A DNA stretch of 64,000 nucleotides from Oasisia sp. SBJ-2009 (lineage: Eukaryota > Annelida > Polychaeta > Sabellida > Siboglinidae), in contig OZ024867.1 of NCBI GenBank assembly GCA_964017155.1, forward strand, positions 17,610,589 to 17,674,588, written 5' to 3'. The stretch's first letter is position 1, and every line of letters starts with the position of its first letter. Position numbers and translations under genes: made by a program. The notes under the pieces were generated by a model that was given only the letters and a program-made list of their open reading frames with translations, did not search any database and was not told the origin of the DNA. This document shows, piece after piece, positions 36,142-49,671 of this stretch.

Positions 36142-38271
36142 AACTCCAAGTGGGATTCCAAATGTGACAATGTATTTTCTCAGTTGAAAGAGCGATTGTC
36201 TACAGCGCCAGTCTTGGGTTATCCAGATATGACTTTACCATTCATCCTCGAAATTGATGCAAGCTTCAACGGCCTTGGAGCTGTGTTGTCGCAGCAACAG
36301 GGAGGAAAGCTAGTTGTATTGGGATATGCCAGTCGTGGACTCAGAGACAGTGAGAAGAACATGTCTAACTACAGCAGCATGAAGCTCGAGTTACTGGGAC
36401 TGAAATGGGCTGTAGCTGAAAAGTTTAGAGACATGTTAATCGGTGCTAAGTTTGTTGTCTATACTGACAATAACCCCTTGAGTTATGTGAAAACAACTGG
36501 AAAGCTTGGCGCTACAGAAACGCGCTGGGCTGCTGAACTTGCACAGTTCGATTTCTCCATCAAATATCGATCAGGACGGAGCAATCAAAACGCAGATTCT
36601 CTTAGTCGAAAGACACAACACGGAAAGGAACCAAAATCAGTACGATTCGCAGAAGTCGTCGCTTGTGAATCACCTATGCAATGTGTGGAACAAATGACTG
36701 TCCATGTTCCGCGAGCAGTACATGTGACAACGGAAGATGTGTTAGGCAGTAAGTGGATTGAAGAAGTGAAAACAAGATCTCACAGAGTAGCCCCAAGTAC
36801 ATCGGACGCAATGTCAACACTACCATCCATGTCAAAAGAATCCTTACATCAACTCCAGCGAGCAGATGACGTCATTGGATGTGTATGGAAGTACTGGGAA
36901 AGTGGGAGTCCACCGTCAACATCCCAACTTCCCAATGAACCACGGCATGTACGCAAACTGTTGCAGTTATGGCCACAGTTGGTAGAACATGATGGTGTTC
37001 TATACCGCCACATCCAGTTGGGTAACCAACAGGTGAAACAACTACTACTACCAGATTGTCTCAGACAGGAGGTTCTGCATTCGCTCCATGACCAAGCTGG
37101 ACATCAGTCTCCTGCAAAGACATTACATCTAGCACAGACACGATGTTACTGGATAGCAATGTCAACTGATATAGACAATTACTGTCGTCAATGCAACAGA
37201 TGCATACTTGCGAAGGAAGGAAAGAAATGCCGAACTACAATGGGAACACTACAAGCAAAGAGACCATTGGATGTAGTAGCCATGGATTTCACGTTACTGG
37301 AACCAGGAACCAACCATGTGGAGAACGTTTTGGTTATGACTGATGTGTTTACAAAATACACACAGGCATTCCCAACACGTGACCAGAAAGCGAGGACTGT
37401 CGCAGGCGTTCTTGTAAAGGAATGGTTCGTGCGATTTGGTGTTCCTCAACGGTTACACAGTGACCAAGGAAGAAATTTCGAAAGTGAAGTTGTCCGTGAA
37501 TTATGTAACATGTATGGCATAAAGAAGAGTCGCACCACACCTTATCATCCAGAAGGAAATGCGCAGTGTGAGCGTTTCAACCGGACTCTTTATGACAGAC
37601 TGAGAACACTGCCTCCAGACAAGAAGTCAAAATGGCCTGAATACCTACCTGAACTTGTGTATGCTTACAATGCAACGCCACACTCTTCTACTGGCTATTC
37701 CCCGTATTACCTGTTCTTTGGCCGGGAACCAAAACTGCCAGTAGACCACTTTCTTGGACTAGAAGAGGAAGACAGTGATGATGATGAGATTGAATCGACC
37801 GATGACTGGGTTGCAAGTCATTATCGCCGCTTACAACAAGCATTTCAACTCGCATCAGAACGCAGTGAGAAAGAGGCACTGAGACGAAAAACTCGGAATG
37901 ACATCAAGGCAAAGGATACTGGTCTGACAGTAGGAACGAGAGTATTTCTCCGAAATCGAGGTTTCACAAGCCGGCACAAGATACAAGATGTATGGAATTC
38001 CGTGCCACACGTGATTACACAACGACCAGATCCCACAGGCAATGTCTACACAGTAGCGCCGTTGGAAGGAGATGGCCCAATCAAAAAACTCCAGCGTCGA
38101 GACCTGTTGGACGGAAGAAGCCTTGTTTCTGATCAACTACAGGAGACACCACCTGTACAAGATAGTTGTGATGACGAAGAATCACAGTCCGAGGATGACG
38201 ACTATGATGACAACGTATACAAAGTGACAACATTGAAACCACAACGCCACACAGACCTACCCAACCAGTAA
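36142..38271 (+). pseudogene. pol: Pol RNase H and integrase part, copy 2
   Basis: This continues the copy 2 pol frame after the TAG. RNase H catalytic acidic residues, the HHCC finger, integrase D, D35E and the GPY/F-like module are all present as in copy 1. The longest piece opens at 36184. It stops at TAA 38269-38271, where three substitutions within 9 bases separate it from copy 1, and so ends earlier than the family frame. Confidence 0.88.
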
Positions 38272-38571
38272 CATCTTACACATACACCACCAACTGTTGA
38301 AACAGCGGGGGAGCACGACAAGATGCTTCACACGGTTAAAGATGAAGATACAACAACTCAACATCCAGAAGATAAAGAGCTACGGCGTTCACAACGTGCT
38401 GGAGCAGGATGCCACTCCAATCCACACCACGAACCCCGGTCAGCTGTCCAAGCAACACAACACGAGTTACAAGTGACTCAACAGACAGTCACATCAGAAA
38501 TGATAGCACATTTCTGTGAGAGCCAGTTATTGTTAGCAAAAATGATGACCGCTCTTGGTACGAACTCGTGA
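38272..38571 (+). pseudogene. Pol C-terminal tail, copy 2
   Basis: The pol frame continues past the TAA at 38269 to TGA 38569-38571. Copy 1 is cut within this tail by its own TAA at 30202. Together they show that the family's tail extended to the sequence ending ALGTNS. No domain is recognised in it. Confidence 0.6.
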
Positions 38572-38670
38572 GAGCATGTAAAATGTATACCTTAGATCGC
38601 TATAATTAGTTTATTTTGTGTTTATAGTAGGATGACTTATCCATGGTTGTTGGGACACCAACCACCCAAC

Positions 38671-38679
38671 GGGGGAGAA
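38671..38679 (+). promoter_or_regulatory. Polypurine tract, copy 2
   Basis: GGGGGAGAA directly before LTR3, as in copy 1. Confidence 0.75.
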
Positions 38680-39939
38680 TGTGACAGAGCACACTTTTTG
38701 GTGTTTGCCTTTCACAAGGTGGCAGCATCCATAATTATATGAAAAGGTTATATTTCATTTATTTTATCTTTAGTCATAATATTATATTATCCTTACATGT
38801 TTTGGACGTAAATCAAGTAACTTTATACATTTTATGCCATTTATACATTTTAAGGAATTACATTTATAACTACATCTGCCATGTGACACTGGTCACTGAC
38901 TCACTGGTCACTGATCACGTGACATGTAGTCAGCCTCTTCTACCTTCTCACTTGAGGAGATAAGGTCACCATCCCTCAAGCTGGTGAGTGTCACATAATT
39001 TATTAATCAAAATTATGTTCTTTTGTTACAAAATTAGTATGATATGTACTGTGAAGGAATTGTGAATAAGTTGATATAAGTTTAATGAATTGTTTTAGTT
39101 AACATTGGGAGTTAAGACTAGTTTTATGGTCAGGACTGTGATATGACCTCAACTGGCCACTGTCAAGCATGTGTCCTTAAATGTGTGCCAGGCAGCCTCC
39201 ACTAATGGGTTTCTATAATGGCTGGTGATTAGTAGAAAGATAAGTCTATGGGTTCAGAACATAGAAATGAACATTATAGTTACTATTTAATCACAGTATG
39301 AGTATATATCATATGTTAGCTTAATTATATTACAGTGTTGTAAAGTGTTAGCTTAGCAAACGTATGAAATGTGTGTCCAGTGGTTGCTCTGAAGCCGGAT
39401 GTCAAATGACAAATGATCTATTGGCCGGTTCCAGCCAGCAGGGTTGACAGAAAACAGATGCCCACTAGCTGTAGTAGAGCAGAGACACCCAGCTGTGTTA
39501 ATGACCCTATCTACTCCTACACTGCAGGGATAAAGTTACACACACAGTAGTTTGCTTGGGTTTATTAGATTACGGATAATAATATTATTGTTCTTTATAA
39601 TTACACTGTAACATTACTTATATAATTAGATGAGTTAGTTAAAGCTTTATCTTGTAACGTGGATCCAGTATTATATGCTCTATTGCAAACATTATGTTTC
39701 TAGCACAGTTGCTTGTAGAAACACATCAGTAGAATGTATTGTATGTATGTTGTTATTCAGATCACAACATACCAGGCAGGATGAAGTGACGTACACACTC
39801 ACGCAGTGGTGTAGCTGTGGTGGGGACTTCAACTTCTACTTACTTCTACTTATACTTTACTTATATCACGTATTAAATGCCGAATAAAGAATATAGCACA
39901 ACAATCACACGTGTGTTGCCTCCTGACGTGCCCCACGCT

Positions 39940-39942
<3 letters not shown>
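38680..39942 (+). repeat. LTR3, 3' LTR
   Basis: 1263 bp, the same length as LTR2, TGTGACAG to GCTACA, with AATAAA at 39883-39888. Differences from LTR2 include AGAAG to AGGAG near 38957, AATTAAATG to AATTAGATG near 39630 and TTGGCTCC to TTGCCTCC near 39919. It is followed directly by an AT repeat, with no primer-binding site. Confidence 0.93.

Positions 39943-39995
<53 letters not shown>
39943..39995. repeat. (AT)n microsatellite
   Basis: About 26 AT units directly abutting the end of LTR3. The element may have inserted into or next to this repeat. Confidence 0.95.
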
Positions 39996-40001
<6 letters not shown>

Positions 40002-40107
40002 TATTTATAATTGCATGCGCCCACATACTAAGCAATTCCACACAAAACACACACTAAGCTAATGTACATTTAAAGTTGTAATTTATATATTTAAAATAAA
40101 ACAAACT

Positions 40108-40120
40108 GCACACACACACT

Positions 40121-40185
<65 letters not shown>
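40108..40185. repeat. (CA)n with CG-rich core
   Basis: CA repeat interrupted by CTCGCGCGCG near its left end. A frame of repeated V and C residues on the minus strand is only a translation of it. Confidence 0.95.
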
Positions 40186-40187
<2 letters not shown>

Positions 40188-40575
40188 ATACACACACCGC
40201 TGTCAGTTTACTAGCGACCGATAACGTCGACGCACCTCCAAGCGGAGTGGCGATGTCGCCGAGAAACCACCAGCGCAGCAAGAAGCTAATCCAACAACAC
40301 CGGCGCGCGTAGGAAGTATGTCGTAGATCCACGCGAAGTCGTGGACACGAAGCGAAGCCGGCCGGTGTAGAGATAAGTGACATGCGCGGGAGTCTAGCCG
40401 AACCCCAGGCACACTTCCAAATCGGTATCCAAGTCCGAGGCCCCGGCCACGAAAAAAGAGTTTGCCAACTTCACTGAACTTCGCTCGCAAATCGCTCTCA
40501 ACGCCTAGAAAATTAAGCCGCCAGCGCCCGGAACACGTCGCCCTGGCAACGAGATTTGTAGCGGGGCGCGACTAA
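40186..40575. other. CpG-rich stretch
   Basis: About 390 bp that are clearly richer in G+C and CpG than the surrounding AT-rich DNA. No protein, rRNA or tRNA was recognised. It could be a CpG island or the body of an old repeat. Confidence 0.4.
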
Positions 40576-40651
40576 ATGTTATTTATATATTTACTATAAA
40601 ACAAATTGCATGCGCGCGCACATACGCACACACACATACAGGCACACATTG

Positions 40652-40652
<1 letters not shown>

Positions 40653-40717
<65 letters not shown>

Positions 40718-40740
40718 TATATATATATTTATATATATAA

Positions 40741-40774
<34 letters not shown>
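40653..40774. repeat. (TA)n microsatellite
   Basis: Long, slightly interrupted TA repeat. Frames of alternating I and Y over it are not genes. Confidence 0.95.
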
Positions 40775-41527
<753 letters not shown>

Positions 41528-42935
41528 TTTTTTCCTATGTCAAACCCTAGTTATCCTAAATAAATTATGTGTCTAACCCTAATTAGTTGTTGTTTTGTCC
41601 GCTAGATTGCGCTGGCGTCTAATGTAGTGTTAGAAGTAAAATACGATTACTTGACATAATTATCACCTCAAAACGTTAAGCTATGTTATGGCTGTGGTCG
41701 AGACCACCATTTTCCCGGAAGTTGTGTTTTACACGTGAGAGGAATTATCCTCTTTATGGAACCCTAACCCTAACCCCACCCCTTTCTCTAACTTTAACCC
41801 AACCGGTATGACAGACCGTCAACGTCATTGGCTATACCAATAATGATCACTACGCATAGTAGTTTTCTTTTATCTATATTAATTATATTAGCTATAGGAG
41901 TAGGTATCTATATAGGCAAGCGATTCAAACATGCTGGGCTTATATAATACCTGCAAACAGTATCAGTTTCGTTTTAGAGCCAGTGGACAACGTTGACTGA
42001 CAATTCTGATTGGAGAGGTAGGCCATCAATAAGATACACCAATTAAATGGAAAGTTGGGTGCGTTTTGAACATGTCGAGGAGATCGACATAAATCAAGTT
42101 GTAATCGATAATGCGGGGCTTTGAGTACCGCAATGTGACAATGGGAAATTCATTGTACATGTTCAGCATTGTTTTCGTGGGATCATGCGCATGGGCAAAT
42201 ATGTGGGTATCTATGAAGATGTGAATATCAAACAAATTTGGGGGACACAGTGTAACTTAACTGTCATGTAAATATGGATCCCATCCTCATCGCCGTTGTG
42301 GAATAGTTATAGACATGACATTGCTTTTCGTTGATAACGTGTAATAATGTTCCGCTTGCCTTGAACATTCATAAAATAGACATATCATAACAAGGCATCG
42401 CGTAATGTTATCGTGCAGTGCGTAAACAGTCAAATGTTATCAATAGCCTCTCTGCAAGAGGGTAATGCACATCGTAGTGCCGCCGCCGTGCTGTGTTGTT
42501 CACATCTGCATAAGAAGAGAATGACACGCGCACGAATGGCACCGCTCCGAGAAGTCCGAATGTCCATAGTTGAGACAAGAACGACTAAAGCACGTTATTC
42601 CCAGACATACCTCTTCAACTGTGAACACCATCTTGACTTCTCCGGGAACAATACCATTCCCCCGTCTTTAAAAAACAAAGTACTTTATATCTAGCTAGCT
42701 TACATTTCTATTATGATGTAGAGACTAGGTGTATATGAATGTTGTAATATAAGTCAACTAATGACGATCAAACACAAGCACGCTTTGGCGTAGAGCGATC
42801 AAACACGTTGTGATGGAATATGAGTTATATATTTAGCACACATACATGTGTAGGGATTTTTCAGCGATAACGATTATAAGTATATATATATATATGTATG
42901 CATGTATGTATGTGCATATTATGATATATATCTAT

Positions 42936-42993
<58 letters not shown>

Positions 42994-43515
42994 CTATGTA
43001 CCACTGTTTATATATATCTACCACTATTTAGGGCTACTAAAGCCATGCAAATACTTATATAATTTTACAAACAGGGTGTTTACTCCGAGAAGAGACTCTA
43101 ACCAGTATGGAAGGTTTCCGATTCATCTATATGGTAATTTTAGGGCCATCTGGCCGAGGCAGAGGACCAACCCTGGTATTTTCGTACTCTAACAGGGGGT
43201 AAACGTTCACTGGCACATTGCCAATAGTACTGCATGCTAGCGTCTATGCTGACTTTTAGGGCCATCTGGTGAACCACCCTACCCTTGGGGTAAACGACAG
43301 GGGTGCAGAGGTCACTGGCACCCTGCCAAGATTTCTATGGGTAGACGCGCTGGACAAAATATTAGGTAAGGCGTCTAGCGTCTGTCCTCGGGCTACAGTG
43401 CCACTAGTATAAATAGGGAGTATTTTAATGATTCGAGGTTGACTACTGGGGCCATTTGTCGGGGAACACACACACATACGCTGTTCACCCCGAAACACGC
43501 CGCTCCAGAGCGCCC
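41528..43515. other. Gene-poor region
   Basis: No gene supported. It contains a short CCCTAA patch (41762-41776), a (TA)n run (42944-42991), and two diverged copies, 116 bp apart, of a segment starting TTTTAGGGCCATCTGG (43138 and 43254). A 93-codon open frame at 42413-42694 has no recognisable motif. Confidence 0.5.
42944..42991. repeat. (TA)n microsatellite
   Basis: About 24 TA units. Confidence 0.95.
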
Positions 43516-43892
43516 TGTGACAGAGATACTGTCACAGTACATTGTGCTGAAAGAAGTTGTGCCGTACGAGGCATATTGTTCTCCTGATTGAGGAACCACA
43601 CCTGTGGGTGAGTTCTTTGCTTGATCGCGTGTCAAACACGCTGTCAGTACCGTCACATTGTATTGTGTTTATATTGGTTTAGTTAGTGAAGTATTTTAGT
43701 GAGTGTCTTAGATTTGTACTGGTAGGATTTTGATGTAATAAACTGTAGAAACCTTATATATATTGTTTGTGTTAGACTGGTTAGACTGAGTGAGTGAACG
43801 TGTGCCCGAGTCCGCCACTAGACGCCTCCGTGCCGACCGCTCGCGCCAAACGATACGATTTGGTGGCGGGGTGTTATCCCGCAAACGCTACA
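43516..43892 (+). repeat. Possible solo LTR
   Basis: 377 bp starting TGTGACAG and ending GCTACA, the same ends as the Gypsy LTRs above, with AATAAA at 43737-43742. Interior sequence is not alike. The start overlaps a perfect inverted repeat CTGTGACAG/CTGTCACAG (43515-43537). The flanks CGCCC and CATGT do not match, so there is no visible target duplication. Tentative. Confidence 0.35.
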
Positions 43893-45780
43893 CATGTATC
43901 ATACGACATAATTTGGTCAATTTTGTTTTTTTAATTAAACGTGGACATCGTTGACTGGCCAACGTCGTAGCGGCCAATTACGGAATTACTTCACCCTCAA
44001 AAGAATATTGGGTTACGTTATTGGTGGTTTCCCCGTTGCCGTTACTGCTGTCGTGGAATGTATCAACAATATCTGCACTGGCGCACGTAGGCGCTTTCAT
44101 CTCCGCCCCAACTGCCTTGATTTATCGCATATCTGCTAAGGATGGATTTCTACGATGGCACAGGTTGAAACGCCGGAATATGCATAATGCAGACAAACGA
44201 ACGCGTATTGACAGTAAACGTCGCACACTAGTCTTGTCACGGCGCGCTAATGGGATTGACACATATTTGTAGTCACATCATTTATTTGGTGGTTGGTCAT
44301 TCAGTGACCTTAAAACAAATTTACACAAATACTATGTATGTTTTTGTTTATAATTAATAGTAACATTGTTACAGCAGCGTCCTAGTTAGCGTTCATGTAC
44401 CTATAGGAAACTGTGATTCCCTCGTAACTCGTAAAAACAAACTGACAATGAAAAGGGTGAACGTGATTGATGTAGACTTAAACTACTGCCACGATATTAG
44501 TATTTAATCAGGTGAACGATGACGTAACCGTAAACAATCGTTTATAAAATGCTAGGCCCCAGCCGTTGTACCGTGAAATTTGTACCGTCTGATTTAGTTG
44601 ATTAGGCTGAATTTAGCATTATAAACACAACATAGGAATATTTTTGACATTTTGTTTGTTTTTATTGTTGGTTACACCAACTCGCGGAATTTCACGTGAC
44701 GATGTCGCATATAAGGTATAAAGAGCTTCTAACCGTGCACAACTGTACTGTTGTTACTGCTGTTTACGCAGTTTGTTTTAACGTATTTTGCGCAGTTTAT
44801 TTTAAAATATTTTATATACACTAAAATAGCCTTGGTTTTTGAGAGAAATTCCGTCGGTCCCATTAAGATGTGATTTACGGATTTGCGTCGCGTGACAGTT
44901 CACGAGAAAAACAAGATTGGGTGACCGTGTACGCGCTGTCGATTTCGTTAATCTTGCAGCCCAAATTAGTTTGGGTAGTTACGCGTAGACACAGATCCTG
45001 TGCTTAACTGACTGCAAATTGTATAAGAAAATATTACTGAAGCTATTTGTTCTACTTATGAATGACATTTCCACCGCCAGATAAGTAATAATAACTATTT
45101 TTGGACAAGATACTTTATCAATTATCGGAACAATAAATCACTAAATGTTAAACAGGAATATGAATATATGGGGAAAAAGTGTTGGTGCACTTAAAAAATA
45201 GTAACATTTATTTGTGTACTATATGGATTATATGTAACTACGTTCTACCTATATTTATGTCACTATTTGCTCTCTTGCGGGATATGTATTCTTACATATC
45301 CTGGAAGTCCGATATCATAATGGCTTCAGAGCATTTAGCTTGACTATTGTCGTGGCGTTTCCCATGCGATCTGGTACTATACATGATTGTTTGTGCTAAC
45401 AATATAACAAATAAATTAAATACATAAATAAAATGTATATATGTGGTATGAAGACTATTTTTACTGGGACAGTTTTCTTCTTTTAGAACAATGATAATTT
45501 AGTTTGGATATTCCAGGCACTCATATTTGTCATCATGTTTTGCCATTTTCATGTTTCTCCACCCAGTTGCTATGGCTTATCGAAACATTTCATTGATTTA
45601 ATTTTCTCCACAGTAAACAGAGAGCATGAAGCGCTGAAACGTTGTCTATCAGTGGCCATGGCCTTGACATTTCATAACACGCTTTTAGCTACAACTGCTT
45701 GCTCTGTGTTATCTATTTTTCAGCATTTTCAGCGTAAGGCACCATTGACTAAAACTCGGGTGGTCACTCGGCGTCAGCGG
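43893..45780. other. Unannotated AT-rich region
   Basis: No gene or repeat recognised. Short open frames at 43951-44272 lack motifs. Confidence 0.5.
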
Positions 45781-47035
45781 ATGGCCAGCAACGTTATGCC
45801 TGATGACACTACCGAGCTTGAGCGCATCATCACAGCTCAGATCACAGACTCACTAGCTGACGTCATCAAGCTGTCAATACAGCAAGCCCTCAGGAACCAC
45901 CAGCCATCTTATCATCTACCAGTGGCCAGCACATCAGGGGTTGAAGGTCAGGAGCCTCGCCCCTGCATGGTGGACATTGCGTTAGGGATAGTCGAGTCTG
46001 AGGGTCCGGAGCTCTCAGGTATTCATTCTAACATTTCCATCTCTGTCGCTTCATCAATCCCATAAGATGCCCTCATACCTGACTCCATCAAACAGAAAAT
46101 ATGGGTAAATGAATATGTCGATATCGCTCAACTACTAAATCCATCTGACTAGGGTCAGTACATTTTAGCCTTAGCCATTGGGACTGGAGCACCAGCTCTA
46201 TGTCTTCAACCTAAACGCAAACCTAAAATAGGTAGCATAGACCAGTGATGCTAGGCTTTCAATATCTTTATGATCATCTTCCTGACTAAATTCCCGACAT
46301 AAGCACAATCTATCCTATAATACTGTAAAACAGTGCGACGGATCGAAAAAGCGGGCGGAGATTTTGTTTCTTTGGGGGAAATGTCGGCATTCAACGTCAA
46401 AACAACCCCATTGAATGGGACACTTTCAGTGCCGAACAATATGTTGTGGCGATGACAAAATCAACCAAGTAGCCATCATCCACTTTCACTCCCACCCACA
46501 AGGCTCCACGAGATTTGTGCTTTGCATTTAACGCTGGCCGATTTTGCCGAGGCTGCAAACATAGCCACATGTGTCCAGGATGTGGGGGTTCCCACCCAAG
46601 TTCCAAGTGTCAGGCTGCTCGTGAGCACACACATGCCCCTCATTTTCCACAACAACAACAAATGTGGGGGAATTCGGATGCCTGTCGTTCCCCACTCCAT
46701 CATACAAACCTCGTTTTCAGACGTCCCTTCTCTTTCAGACGACCACGCTATATCTCGCGATGCTCCCTTGCCAACATAGTATCACCTTTCACACAGTCAT
46801 CTTCCCCACGGATGGGTTCCCCCAAAACCCATCAACATTAGTAACCTGAAAGTTCCACTCAGTTGTATCGACTTGGCAACACGGAATTATTTGGTTCATG
46901 GTTTCACATATGGTTTTCTGACAGGTTTTTAAGGGGTTATTTCTAACAGACGAATCTGTTATTTATCATCGGCAATTGCTCTGCCTTCAGTTGTCCAAGA
47001 AAAGATTGATGATGAAGTTATACCATTGCGAGAAA
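45781..47035 (+). pseudogene. Decayed DIRS-like element (gag and RT start)
   Basis: The segments are in order but interrupted by stops and frame changes. First comes a helical region near 45781-46065. Next are WVNEYVDIAQLL and GAPALCLQPKRKPK near 46100-46220. Then there is a cysteine/histidine knuckle, CRGCKHSHMCPGCGGSHPS, at about 46550-46606. Last come NYLVHGFTYGF (about 46885) and a LPSVVQEKIDDEV segment (about 46980). This order resembles ORF1 and the start of the RT frame in DIRS/Ngaro-type tyrosine-recombinase retrotransposons. The assignment is from pattern memory; no recombinase is visible. Too broken to be functional. Confidence 0.45.
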
Positions 47036-47129
47036 CGTTCTAATGTCCGCATGCAGCTGTCTCAGACAATGATGCCCGTGTTCTGAGATGATGGCGTGTT
47101 TCACACGGTTGCAGATATTCTGAGTGGTG

Positions 47130-49671
47130 GACATCTATAGCATGTTTGGAGTGTTTCACTGTGCGAAGATTCTATCACGATGCATTGGTTGCTACATCAG
47201 TGGTAGTGACCTGGAGACGATGCCCTATTCGAAGCAGAGCTCTTCGTGAAGCAATTCCTGATTTCAATTCTCACCGGAATTCACTACTAAAGATCAATGC
47301 AAATCATGCAGATAATTTTCAAGGTGACTAATATTTTCAGTTAAGAGGTTTCGTCCTCGCCAACGACACTCAACTTAACGATGAACTAATACATCTGCAT
47401 ATGCTTATGGTCGTGAAGAATGCCGAAGTAGCACGTTCCACAAGTCTTTTCACTTATACAGCCTTTGCTAATCAAGTACAACTTTTCCCATTGAGTATCA
47501 AGTCATGTTTGATATGGCTGCATTCAACAAAAACATCAAGAAAATGTTCAACCTATTTACGTATATCACCATCTCAGATCGGGAGAGATGGTGGTGGCCA
47601 TTACAAATATTCTGCATGTAAATATTTTGCGGTAATTATTCAGGGGTTCGATGGAGTCAATTGCTAGGGGGTCGTTCCACGTTAGGAAAACTCAGTTGTT
47701 AGAGGCGAAAGACTCAACATCCTATATGTGTGCTGCAAGACCGGAGTGACAGCTTCAACTATGTCAAATTAGATATAAGGTTGGAGCAGTCCATCCAGCG
47801 GGCATCAAAGAGCCAGGAAGGCATCGTCGGCCAGACACGAATGTTCGCAGTTGTGGTGGAGTTTGAGCTGCTCTCCCATGAGATCCTGCTCATACAGAAC
47901 AACTGCCGTAAGCTCACAAATGAACGGATGATGGAGCATTATAAGACCATCGTGTACCAGAAACTCAGGAGCATCAAGGCCGTTATTTTGTATGTCAATG
48001 TCTCCCGTCTTCTTGACTGTGTGCGAGCTGTAGCAAATCCCTTCATTATCAAAGCCTCTGGCGTCAGATTGCATAACTTCGCTACCGAACATTTAATCAA
48101 TGATGAAATAATGGATGTGTTCGCGAATGGAGAGAAGATACAGAGGAGAGAGCTGGTTTTTAAGACAAGGAAGCTTTCAGTAACAATACACAGGTGTAAC
48201 CTGCCGAAGTGTGATACTGTCGGTAATTGACACCAAATCTAATATAGCATCCTAAGCCGCCTAAACTGCCCGGATCTGCCGAGCCGGACATTGAGATCGC
48301 CCGGGTACGTGGAATAACTCTCGCGGAAATCTTCTCGCATGACGACCACCTCCTCACCAGCCATCTGTTTGATGGCAACTTTACCTGTGTCACATGTGGC
48401 TCAATTGGAGGCATATCTTATCGATGATGTTGGAGTTGGGATTGAATATAATTATAACGTAGTTCTGTAGTGGTGTCTGACGACACACAATACAACTACA
48501 GGAAACCTATCTCACGTAGGGTTGAAACAGTGGCCCTGCTGGAATTTATGCCAAAGGTTTGGCAGTATGCCAACCAATCATGCTTCAACCATTTCGGTCG
48601 AGTTGTAAACAAATCCTGTCGGTCGGATAGTTGTATCTTCATCTTGCGAAGCCCTCCAGGTTATTTGTGATAGCTACATTGGTGAGTCGTCGTGTTAGCA
48701 ATATAGTCTCAGGAGAGCTCTATCCCGGAAGAGTCCGCAACGCTGATCTAGAAAAGTTGGGTATCATCGGAGAAAAAAGACTCAGTTGCTGCAACTTATT
48801 CAGAACATAGTGGTTGGTCAGTCTTTCTATAGTATCCGTTGCGTTGAGTGTCATGGTAGTACGTTCCAGCTCCCATCCACAGTACAGAGTCGACAGAGCT
48901 AATACTGATTCCAGAACCTGCAAAATTATTGAAAGATGCAGATGAAAGGATCATGCCTCATGCCATCTGGGCATTCCAATATGGCTGCCAACGTTTAATC
49001 GTTATGTTAAATGACACAGACACAGTCATGCGCCTACTGCACTTCACCCATACGCTAGTCCGTGATAATCTGAAAAACCTCTAGGTCGAGTTTGGGACAA
49101 GTGAGAAGAGTGAATGCCTTCCCCAACATCGCGAGTGGGCGAGCATCGGTGCATTGTTCTGGAGAAGGTTCACGCATTCACTGGAAACGATGTCACCAGC
49201 AGAATTGACACCAATCATGCAGCGATGCAATGCAAACCCATTGTCTATCTGACAGAGTTTGACGATAGAGCAGAGCTAACGGAAACGGCGAAAGAGTACC
49301 TCCTACTGCGTTGGGTGGGTGCAAGATCTAAGCCATAAGCAATAACGTTTGATCAATTGCATCTCAAGGTCCACACCAGTGTCGCTGCTCCCAATACCAT
49401 AAACAAAATGCCCCCGCATCGAGTGTTGTACGTAGACACATCACCAGAGTATTATATTGTTTTTTCAAGGGGTTATAGCCCGTGCCGGAAGAGTGGGTGG
49501 GAAAGTGACGGAGATACCCTCAAACCATTGACATGTCATAGCTCCTTGCCTACTAATATGCTATCCATATGCAAATGTGGTAATGTGCAGTTCCCGTGCA
49601 GAACAATTGTGGTGAGGTGTGTCATTTATTGCCACAAATCACAAGTTCGAAACTGTCCGAATCGACGTTAG
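47130..49671 (+). pseudogene. Decayed large ORF of a repeated invertebrate family
   Basis: The best piece is 47730-48230 (166 codons), with RLEQSIQRASKSQEGIVGQ followed by a helical region and SGVRLHNFATEHL. Fragments before it (47146-47667) and after it (48260-49671), including FTGNDVTSR near 49160 and a cysteine-rich end near 49560-49671, continue the same order across several frames with stops. The pattern resembles large uncharacterised proteins that are multicopy in invertebrate genomes and often lie near mobile elements. I cannot name the family or its function. No intact frame remains. Confidence 0.35.

Larger units (their letters stand above)
24001..39942 (+). mobile_element. Tandem Ty3/Gypsy element: LTR-int1-LTR-int2-LTR
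   Basis: Two Gypsy internal regions share a central LTR. The order is LTR1 (only its last 243 bp visible), internal region 1 (24244-30432), LTR2 (30433-31695), internal region 2 (31696-38679) and LTR3 (38680-39942). LTR2 and LTR3 are both 1263 bp, start TGTGACAG and end GCTACA, and differ at about five positions by eye. Primer-binding-like sites follow LTR1 and LTR2 but not LTR3, and a polypurine tract precedes LTR2 and LTR3, as expected for two full units fused through one LTR. Both carry gag, an inserted LINE fragment and pol. LTR recombination between adjacent copies is the simplest origin. The 5' flank is in the gap and the 3' flank is an AT repeat, so a target duplication cannot be checked. 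Confidence 0.93.

Noticed and set aside
40054..40383. Cys-Val repeat frame
   Set aside because: It is a CA microsatellite read on the minus strand, joined to CpG-rich sequence without any motif.
41762..41776. True telomere
   Set aside because: Only two or three CCCTAA units within unique sequence; at most an interstitial patch.
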